This document shows positions 55,678 through 64,000 of a stretch of DNA of 64,000 nt, in pieces (positions within the stretch are counted from its first letter, which is position 1; every line of letters starts with the position of its first letter). The stretch lies in assembly GCA_012934845.2 (NCBI GenBank), contig WNNJ02000188.1:1-64000 (forward strand), read 5' to 3'. The DNA comes from Pomphorhynchus laevis. Its lineage: Eukaryota > Acanthocephala > Palaeacanthocephala > Echinorhynchida > Pomphorhynchidae. The position numbers and the translations under genes were made by a program. The notes beneath the pieces were generated by a model. It worked only from the letters and a program-made list of their open reading frames with translations, did not search any database and was not told the DNA's origin.

Positions 55678-56030
55678 CCAGTCATCGTATGTGTGACGAC
55701 AAACTTCAACAACGGTAGACGCGTTTCGCTCTAACGGTGCTCATTAGTACCGTGACTTTAATAATCATCCATAGGCACCTTATCACACGCTTAAACAGTG
55801 TTTAAAGCTCGAAAAACAGAACTACTCTTTATCTGAATCATCCGAGAGAATTTAGCATAAGCTCTGTGCATGGCAGTGCGTATCGCAGTTTACCTTTGCA
55901 TAAGGCACTAAATTCCATTTAATAGAAATGCTGACTAACAGGGACACTTTAAAGTGTGCAAATATATAAAATGTAATTTGTTATTACACCTGCCCTGGGA
56001 CACCAAATGGTGTACTCATAAATAAATCGA
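55678..56030 (-). repeat. Partial diverged copy of the hammerhead tandem unit
   Basis: Matches the 1-1655 array from cagtcatc...tgtgtgacgac through acacctgccctgggacacc to aaataaatcga, about 350 of 460 bp. It differs from the array more than the array units differ from each other, so it is an older solo insertion. Confidence 0.85.
55712..55753 (-). ncRNA. Degenerate hammerhead in solo repeat copy
   Basis: Same position as in the array. The core reads CUAAUGA in place of CUGAUGA and stem II is GCAC/GAGC with a mismatch, so activity is unlikely. The cleavage triplet here is GUC rather than GUA, and stem III ACGCGU is kept. Confidence 0.7.
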
Positions 56031-56214
56031 TTATTGAAGTCACGAATAGACGTACACCAGTATTGCAATGCACAATCCACATCGATACTACAAATTACAA
56101 ACCTGTGTGCATTGTCTTCAAGCAAATATGCAATATCACTAGTGAATGGTCTTTTAGCATGAATTCACCATTGTTATAATATCTTCAAACAATAAGATTT
56201 ATTTCAAATATATT

Positions 56215-56442
56215 TCAATGACCAGATATAACATTATAGAAATGGTAAACTTCATCTTTGACATCATACTCTGCAACTCCAGTATTGCATCGTCTACAAA
56301 GTACGATATCGAATTTACGATCATCCTTCTTTGAATCTCTTTGATTATTTAATATTGGAGCATTTCTAGTTGGGTCAATACACACAGTTGTATACGAACA
56401 TTGCTCTGCATTGATTTGTGTAATTAACGTGCCTTTAACAGT
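56215..56442 (-). CDS. Candidate terminal exon, protein with C-terminal CxxC
   Basis: Minus strand: a ttctatgttcag acceptor ends at 56443, then 75 codons to TGA, reading TVKGTLITQINAEQCSYTTV, CIDPTRNAPILNNQRDSKKD, DRKFDIVLCRRCNTGVAEYD and VKDEVYHFYNVISGH. The single CRRC pair followed by a short beta-like tail suggests half of a zinc site. I do not recognise the family. Protein-like composition and the good acceptor favour a host gene over chance. Upstream exons would lie to the right, in 56450-57390, where none is evident. Confidence 0.4.
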   Translation of the reverse strand, partial: TVKGTLITQINAEQCSYTTVCIDPTRNAPILNNQRDSKKDDRKFDIVLCRRCNTGVAEYDVKDEVYHFYNVISGH

Positions 56443-56449
56443 CTGAACA

Positions 56450-57390
56450 TAGAAGAGTCATACAACACGGACAGTTTAGCGTCGCATCAGATAACATACT
56501 TGTATTGTCAAAATACCTTGAATATGTAGAGGAATAAATTTATACTTTGTGGATAAAGCTAATTTTTACTTATAAACCTTGAAAGAATTAATAAATCTGG
56601 AACACTATAAAAATCATCACCATTACATTCCAATATAGATAAAACCTATACTGTTAAAATTTTTACCTTATCTTTTAGTTCAATTTTCCATTTAAAAGAC
56701 GATGAAATTTAAAAATGTTTACTTACGCTAAAAGTCAATGTAATTTTTAAATCATTTTATTTTAATAAAGAAAATGATTTTCCTAAAATTTCTAATCTAA
56801 ATAAGTTTATGTAAACATTTAAAAAATTATTTTTTTAACTTCAATTTAAATTTTTTATTTAAGATTAATTTTTAGATTTTGAAAAAATTCACCAATTAAG
56901 TTTAAGTTATCCATTCAATTATAGATAACTTTACACATATCTTAATAATTATAGTTCATATTATTGATCAGTGGAGAGAGTGAAATAGAAATTTTTTATT
57001 TTAAATATCGAATTTTCGACATCATCAGGATAAAATTGATGTTTAAATTATAGTTTCATTGAAGTTTAATTAAATTATAGTTTAATTAAATTATAATTAA
57101 ATTAATGTTATCATCAGCATAGAAACAAAACTAAATTTCATTTCATCAGCATGTTCTCTTTACTATGAATTTATCAAATACTATATAACATAATATTTTA
57201 AGTATCACAGTGTCATATAATATTGTACAATATAACACAATATTAAACAATATTATAGAATATATAAACAATATTATATAATATAACACAATATTATACA
57301 ATATATAATATTTGTAAAATTTTCAAAAATATATAGCAAAACGTGATCAAGAATCTGATAAATCAAAGTATGAGAAACAAACATCGCCAA
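56450..57390. other. AT-rich spacer
   Basis: Low-complexity AT sequence, including repeated acaatattatacaatat runs near 57220-57310. No gene seen. Confidence 0.4.
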
Positions 57391-57394
57391 CCTA

Positions 57395-57610
57395 CTTTGT
57401 TAGCGGTTGGAGGAAGATACTCTGCTGAGAATGAGGTTCTACTTTGATCCAATTAAAGTTGCGCTCTTTCAAGCGACTATTGATCTCTTCCCTGTTGTAA
57501 GTTGAGAGTTTAACCCAATTCAATTCCTACCTTTATTTAAAAGCTACCAAGTTACTCTCGACAACCAACAAAGGTCGTATGTTAAATCCAACAACGACAA
57601 AAACTTAATG
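57395..57610 (+). repeat. Unrecognised coding-like repeat, copy 2
   Basis: Diverged copy of 54280-54500 (aattcaattcctacc, ctctcgacaaccaacaaagg) with stops in every frame. See the entry at 54100-54566. Confidence 0.5.
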
Positions 57611-58665
57611 ACCTAGGAAAATATGTTTCATATATTTCATATCACAGCTGCAAAAGCTAATCCTTCACTCTAACAAATCGGCTCTTGATATAGATAGCTT
57701 AAAGGAAAATACCTGTCAATGATCGATGTCTTAAACTCTAAGAGTTCATTATTAATAAATTCAAAACCCAACAGATCATATCTATCAGCATATGTCAGCT
57801 ATTGACAAGCACCTAAGAAAAATATGATCATTATTACATTGTCGTAGAATGTAATAATGTAATAATGTCGTAGAAACTGACAAAATATCAATTTATCATA
57901 AGCAGCCTCTTTATCAAAGAAAAATCCGATCTTATGTTCTAACGATCTGCTGCTTATCATGGATGCAATTATTAATCGAGTGAAACAATTTGAAGAGTGT
58001 GTCGGTACACTTGAGGTCTATTTAAACGCGGTCGATCAATATGATGCCAAATTGATTACATGTACACCGAACTCATCCAAAAATCTGAGTGGAGGACGGT
58101 TACTTGTCCAATTAACGAGAATATAAAGCTAACTGGACTTGATGCTGAGATTGAATTTTGGCGAAATGCCAATGTTAAACTAGCCACTTTGCTCAAAACT
58201 GTATCTCAAACAAGACATAAGGTGAATGTGTATTGGTTAAGGGCTGCCATACCTAGCAATAAGTTGCTTGAATGGTTTAATTGTGAAAAAAGATTAGTAA
58301 GTAATTTATGTGAAGCCCAAGAAAATTTTAAATACTTATTATCATTATCAAAGATAAGTAGTCCAATATACGGCAGTGATCCTGTTATGGTGAAACAATT
58401 TTTGCCGTCACTGATGTATTCTGTCAAACTTACGTGTAAATTATCCAGATACTATTCAGAACCTCCGCATATGAGTGATTTATTGCTTTCTTTGTGTGTG
58501 CAACTTGTACAGTGCTGCAAAAAATGTCTTACTTGTAATGTTGATGATAATTTAATTAGCATGAAAGATCAAACATTTGAATTAGTAGAAGTTTGTCATA
58601 TGCACATTGATTTGACTAACGAACTTTTGAAAATGACCATAAGTTGGACACGAGAAAAGGCTGCA

Positions 58666-58748
58666 ACTTTAATCACACATTTTCTTAGATTATTTATTTC
58701 CATAAAATATATGGAAATAAATAATCTAAGAAAATGTGTGATTAAAGT
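58666..58748. repeat. Foldback duplication inside dynein copy
   Basis: Perfect 39-bp arms (58666-58704 and 58710-58748) around a 5-bp loop: tttcttagattatttatttc on the left and its complement on the right. The frame happens to stay open through it. Confidence 0.9.
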
Positions 58749-60968
58749 ACATTCTGAAGATGTTCTATACATTATTAACACGGAATTTCCTTTGGTAATG
58801 TCGATATATGAACAGGCGAAAAGGAACGCGAGCTATTTTAATCTCACCACTCATGAGACAGTATCGCAAATTCAATGGGTTCGGGGATTGTATTACCGAA
58901 TTAGGAAGCCAATAAATGAAATTTTGAGTGTCGATTGCATTTCAGATGCAGAAAAAGATTGGCTCAAACGAGAATTTGATAAAAGAGCACAAGTGCTCAC
59001 CATGCATGAGTTACTTACACATAGGCATTGGTTGCAATCATTAGAACATCTTCTCAATGCTTTGAAGTCTCCTATTTTTATTAAAAATCAACACGAAGAT
59101 AGCAAGCAAAATTATTATAGTACATTCTTTCGAGTAAATGAAACAGTTGAAAACATAAATTCGAAGAATGGATTATCGCTTTTCCACCTTAACTTTGATC
59201 CATTTATTGAATGTACAGCTCACACAACTCGGGAATTACTTAATATGAACATATCATGTCCATCTATATGTGTTGACTTACTTAATAATTGGTCAAATTT
59301 AGAAGCTAATGCTTATCGGTTAAGACACATAGTAAGAATTTATAATGATATTCAAATTCGTTCATCTGAAAGAACATACAGAAATGTCATTAAAAACTGT
59401 TTTGTGAGTACCCGTCTAAATTATATAGTTTAATCCAGGAAGGTAAAATTATTTACAACTGGCAATCACCGGGGTTAACAAAGTACACAGAACAGTGTGA
59501 ACTGCAAGTTGATATGATAAAAAATCTCGTCTATCGATTAGAATGGTTAGTAGCGAATCGTATCCATAGATATTTAGATATCTTACTTGACATTTTTTTG
59601 ATGACAACTCCAAATGTTACACCAAAAACACACATTTCCAATTATAACGGGCAACAAGATAACGGCAAACATCAATGTCTTACTTTAGAAGAGTTTGTTC
59701 AACTAACCAAAAAGGACATGTTAACTGCAGCCGTTAGTATTGCCGCACTAAATTCCAAAATTGAAAACGCGGTTTTAGATTTAATTGAAATGTTTACAGA
59801 GGCATGTAATGACCAAGCTGTGTCGATTACTTTTCAATTGTGTCATGGGTCAACAATGAAACGGAAAGCTTGAAAAGCTACAACGGTCTATTGTTCAGAC
59901 ATTTGCTTTGACCGACAAAGGTCTTCGCAAAATTCATCAGCTACGTTTTATTCCAACATCTCAGCAAACCATAGAAAACAGCGAAAATAAGTCGAATGAA
60001 TACGATAAACAATCGCAAGAAATTAATGGTGAATTAGCACGGGTATGGAATTACTATGAAGGACGTATGACTGAAGGATTAATTTATATAACAATAAACT
60101 CGTTAGATAAGCTTCGGGAACACTTATTGAATAGTAAAAGTGTTCAATTAAATAAAGATGCAAAATGTAAAACATCTTTATACGTTCAAAGCTATGATGC
60201 TCTAAATGATGAACATGTGCAAACACATGTCTTCTGTGTTGATGTTATTCTAGACGATCAGATAATAAAATTGAGTCCGAGTGTAGACAAATTGCAGCAT
60301 AGTGTAAATCAGGTGGTGCAATATATTTTAAATGTTTCAAAAGGAGTCAAGAGATGGGGTCAATCGAAGGAATTGAAAGCGGACATGATTCACTGCATAA
60401 ACTACCCAGGGAGACTTGATGCAATGCGAGCAGATATCAACGTATTTCAATTAATTTTAAAGAAATTGCTTACTTTGGATTGTAAATTCACTCCAGAAAA
60501 TCCAAAATCCACTGATGTATATAATTTATTTGAGTTACCTCTGGCAATTTTATATAATGATATTCGCACAGATGTTAAGGTAAACCTGATTTACAATGAT
60601 TTATCGAATTGCATTGTTATGAATAAAGAAATTTTTGAAAATAGTCTGCAGTATTTATACAAATACAGTTATATTTGGCAATCAGATGAAACCATGTCGG
60701 ATAAAATTATAGCTACAAAAAGGGAAGATTTTGAAATTACGTCCATTCTTAACGGATTAAGTGAACTTGGCAGTATAGTAAAATATGTACAACAGATTGA
60801 AGATTATTAAAACATCTTTCCATTAAAGCTGATCATTACACCTTTTAAAAGTAGTATTGTTCAACAAGCCGCAAATAGAAAACTAAAAGCATGTGAACGC
60901 GTTCAACAACTGTTAATTGAAAATACATCAAGTATTTATATGTTTATGCGAAGATTAATAAAAAACTT

Positions 60969-61080
60969 AGACAAGGAACTTAGTTCTGTAGATGACTTTA
61001 AGACTGTTTTATCTGCAATTATTGCGTTAATTGCAGATAAAACAGTCTTAATGTAATCTACAGAACTAAGTTCCTTGTCT
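60969..61080. repeat. Foldback duplication inside dynein copy
   Basis: Arms of about 53 bp (60969-61021 and 61027-61080, tcttaatg against gactttaag being the main difference) with a 5-bp loop. The left arm is dynein coding (DKELSSVDDFKTVLSAI); the right arm is its reverse complement and breaks the reading. Confidence 0.9.
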
Positions 61081-63952
61081 GAAGTTACGTACATCTTTTA
61101 ATGCAATAGCCTATTATCATCCAGAAGCATAGCAAAGCTTGCGGCCATTTTATATCACGGATAAGTCTAAGGAGCTTGCACGCAGTTATGAAGAATTAAT
61201 AGCAAAAGCTGAATTAGCACATTATGACATTTTAAAATCTAGAAGTATTTTCGTAAATGATCTACTAAATGACATTGAAGTATTCATTAGTGAACTTAGC
61301 GAATTTGACAATCAATACCATACTACAGGACCAATGATAGAAGAAGTCGCTGCTAAAGAAGCAAGCGATATAATGAGATTGTTCAGTTCAAAGTTTGATC
61401 TTTTATGGTATCGATACCGGTCTCTTTACAAAGGCGATCAACTGTTTAATTTACCACATCGTAAGTTTAATAGACTGTACTTTCTAAAGAAAGAGCTTAC
61501 CAATTTTAATCGTCTTTACGCATTGTTTGATCTGGCAAATCAAACCATAGATAGGTTCAAAGATACAGTGTGGTCAAAAATTATCATTAGCTTAACGACA
61601 GACGAGATATCTGACTTAATAACACGATGTAAAAGAATGCTAACTAATCTCTAAAAGTGGCCAGCTTACCCGGAACTATATGAGCTTATAGCTGAATTTC
61701 TTGAAAATATTCCGCTTTTGGAAATGCTATCTAACAAATCGATGCAAATACGGCACTAGCAAAAAATGGAATCAATTTTTAATATACCTTTGAATGTTTC
61801 GCACTATGCTTTCTAAGTAGGACAGTTAGTTGGTATTCCAATGATTGAAAAGAAAGAACAAACAGAAGATATGTGTATTCGTTTAATAGAAGAACAAGAA
61901 ATCAAAGTCAAACTTAATTTGCTTGAATCTGAATAGCGAACAAGATAATTTAAACTTGCACCTTTTAAAATGAGAGGCGACATAATACTTAAAGGTCAAG
62001 ATACATCAGAGGCAATATCAGCAATTGAAGATTTAAATCTAATATTGACGAGTTTGGCGTCAAACCGCTATAATGAACATTTCAAGGTTGATAATCAAAA
62101 ATGCATTGATGATTTAGCGATTACTTATGAAGTTACGACTAAATGGATTCAAGTTCAGAATTTATGGGTATACTTGGAAGTAATGTTTACAGGAGGAGAT
62201 ATTTCAAGACAATTGCCTTTGCAAGTACGGAAGTTTAATGCAGTGGATAAAATATGGTTAAAAATGATTACAAAAGTGAAAGAAACGCCGAACATATTGT
62301 GATGTTGTATAATGTTGAAATGTTAGATTTTATGCTATCTCAATTAGGTATGTGTCAAACGTTATTAGCAGGATATCTTGAATCAAAAAGATTGATTTTT
62401 CCGCGATTTTACTTTCTATCTGATCCGGTACTATTAGAAATTCTCGGTCAAGCTTCGGAACCTATAAAGTTACAGCCGTATTTCAATGCGTTCACTGAAA
62501 GTGTAAATTCAGTTAAATTTAACGAATCTAGCAAAGAAGCGGAAGATTATGCGGGTAAATTAAGCAGACAATCACAGCAACATTTAAGTATTCGAGGAAT
62601 ACAGAGTGAAGATAATGAATCAGTGGAGCTGGTGCGTTCTTTGTATGCTCAGAAAACTACGGTTGAAGAATGACTTGGTGATTTGCTTCTGTCTTGTCAG
62701 GACAGAGTTAAAGCTAGAATACAGAAATGCGTAGCTTCCATTGGTAATAGCGAATTTGATTTACAATCCTTCTTTTTCGAGGAAAACCAACAATTTGGAT
62801 TAATCATCCTACAATTACTATGGACAGCGACTAGCGAAAATGTAATAAAAAATCAGCTAAAAACAGGTAACTCGTGAGGCTAGCAAATATTTCCAACTTC
62901 TTCTCGACCAACTAATTGAAAAAACTGTATATGATCTATCATTAATGAACAGATTAAAATATGACACATACATCACTATCCATATTCACCAGACAGATGT
63001 TTTTAGCGACCTAGCAAACCTAAATCTAAAAGATGTTCGCGATTTTGACTGGACTAAACAAAGTAGATTTTATTATGAAGACGTTACGAACTCTATGGTT
63101 GTTAGTATTACCGACGTAGATTTTATGTACGGGAATGAGTTTCTTGGGTGTAGTGAACGATTAGTAATAACACATTTGACAGATAGGTGTTATATATCAT
63201 TAGCACAAGCATTAGGAATGTGCTATGGTGGCAGTCCATCTGGCCCAGCAGGTACTGGTAAAACCGAAACAACAAAGGACATGGCAAAATCGATAGGAAA
63301 GTACTGTATTGTACTTAACTGTTCAGAACAATTTGATTATAAAGGACTTGGTAAGACATTTAAGGGCTTAGCCCAATCAGGTTGCTGGGGATGCTTTGAC
63401 GAATTTAACAGAATAAATTTGCCTGTTTTATCCGTGGCAGCTCAGCAGATTCAAACATTGTTACATGCAAAACGAAACCGGCACAGTGAATTGATATTCA
63501 CAGACGGTCAACGAATTTCTACGGATACCTCTTTCGCGATAATAATAACAATGAATCCAGGATACGAAGGTAGACACGAACTGTCTGATAATTTAAAGGT
63601 TAATTTCAGAGATGTCGCAATGATGGTTCCAGATCGATAAATTATAACACGTGCTAAATTGGCAAGTTGTGGATTCAAAAACAATGTGATACTACCTCAG
63701 AAATTCTTTTTACTGTATAAATTATGTGAGGATCAACTCAGTAAGCAAGTTCACTACGATTTTGGTATGAGAAATGTTCGTGCTGTTTTACGAACACTGG
63801 GCACTGCAAAGAGACACAATGCTGAAGAAGAATCGGTTACTGTTCTCATATTTTAAGAGATATGAATATATCGAAATTAGTTGATGAAGATGAACCGCTA
63901 TTTCTATCACTACTTAATGATTTGTTTCCGTCAGTCGCCATAAAATCAGACA

Positions 63953-64000
63953 ATGGAGGACCACATAAAGGTGGTCCTCCATGTGGTGGAGGACCACCAT
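63953..64000. repeat. Triple foldback at window end
   Basis: atggaggaccac (63953-63964), its complement gtggtcctccat (63971-63982), and tggaggaccaccat again (63987-64000). Dynein coding stops making sense here, so the junction lies at about 63955. Confidence 0.8.

Larger units (their letters stand above)
57960..63960 (+). pseudogene. Intronless, disrupted axonemal outer-arm dynein heavy chain (DNAH5/8 type), 5' part
   Basis: Covers the tail (GLDAEIEFWRNANVKLATLL at ~58138; SPGLTKYTEQCELQVDMIKN at ~59468), linker (IMRLFSSKFDLLWYRYRSLY at ~61371; RLIFPRFYFLSDPVLLEILG at ~62388) and AAA1 with Walker [11 protein letters not shown] (63242-63271) and Walker B CFDEFNR (63392 on), then [18 protein letters not shown] and [15 protein letters not shown] up to the edge. 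The LAQALGM, KGLAQSG and [16 protein letters not shown] signatures fit DNAH5/DNAH8, motors of the ciliary outer arm. About 5.3 kb precede the P-loop, roughly the coding length of the family's tail, with no introns where animal genes have many. Frame changes occur near 58055, 59405, 59870, 60815, 62275, 62870 and 63855. In-frame stops replace Trp (61757, 61934, 62671) and Gln (63638), among others. This is best read as a processed pseudogene, though the family match itself is near certain. Confidence 0.88.

Noticed and set aside
58060-59433. A functional dynein heavy chain gene
   Set aside because: In-frame stops at conserved Trp and Gln codons, several frame changes and internal foldbacks are not compatible with a working gene, unless the assembly is badly wrong.
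61652-62673. A variant genetic code in which stop codons are read as Trp or Gln
   Set aside because: TAA, TAG and TGA all occur at different conserved residues and are accompanied by frame changes; other frames here (968-residue RT, propeller gene) end at normal stops.
1-64000. tRNA, rRNA or snRNA genes
   Set aside because: No convincing A-box/B-box pair, cloverleaf or rRNA core was seen by eye; a covariance scan would be needed to exclude them.

Overview
The window looks like repeat-rich, AT-rich nuclear DNA from an animal, most likely an invertebrate. Two things point to this: a long copy of an axonemal outer-arm dynein heavy chain (DNAH5/DNAH8 type) at the right end, and a retroelement mix of APE-type LINEs, Penelope-like elements (PLEs) with GIY-YIG domains, and a LINE lineage with an R2-style restriction-like endonuclease. 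There are no bacterial features. The species cannot be named from the sequence alone.

Layout. 1-1655: about 3.5 head-to-tail units of ~460 bp whose minus strand encodes a type I hammerhead ribozyme in each unit (retrozyme/PLE-like). 1985-8070: an inverted cluster of CR1/L2-like LINE pieces, a duplicated 600-bp LINE 3' end, and a decayed RLE-LINE that is itself interrupted by a ~190-bp foldback element with target-site duplications. 8070-14900: AT-rich ground with PLE fragments, a second foldback element with a 13-bp target-site duplication, and short repeats. 15000-19310: a nearly complete minus-strand CR1/L2-like LINE (ORF1 zinc-finger region, endonuclease, RT) preceded by a 20-bp monomer array. 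19500-29400: more LINE pieces, including a plus-strand LINE (22560-26990) split by a minus-strand LINE (about 22825-24395), and a fossil Ty3/Gypsy tail. 30093-31169: one clean single-exon reading frame resembling a beta-propeller (NHL-like) protein. 31440-44240: seven copies (counting the one near 5.3-7.3 kb) of one RLE-LINE lineage, one of which (34428-37334, minus) keeps an uninterrupted 968-residue protein. 41690-52390: many PLE fragments, including two GIY-YIG domains facing each other near 48-49.5 kb. 54595-55677: a 463-bp-arm inverted repeat that abuts a partial ribozyme-repeat copy. 57960-64000: an intronless, disrupted dynein heavy-chain copy covering the tail, linker and start of AAA1.

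Very little here is likely to work as host genes: the 358-residue propeller frame and one or two candidate terminal exons (53766-53860 plus; 56215-56442 minus). The rest is mobile DNA in various stages of decay. Short, near-perfect inverted duplications recur throughout, inside both mobile elements and the dynein copy. They may reflect a real foldback mutational process, or a library artefact such as multiple-displacement amplification. The strongest leads are the hammerhead-bearing tandem array, the foldback elements with hammerhead-like cores on both strands, and the intact RLE-LINE.
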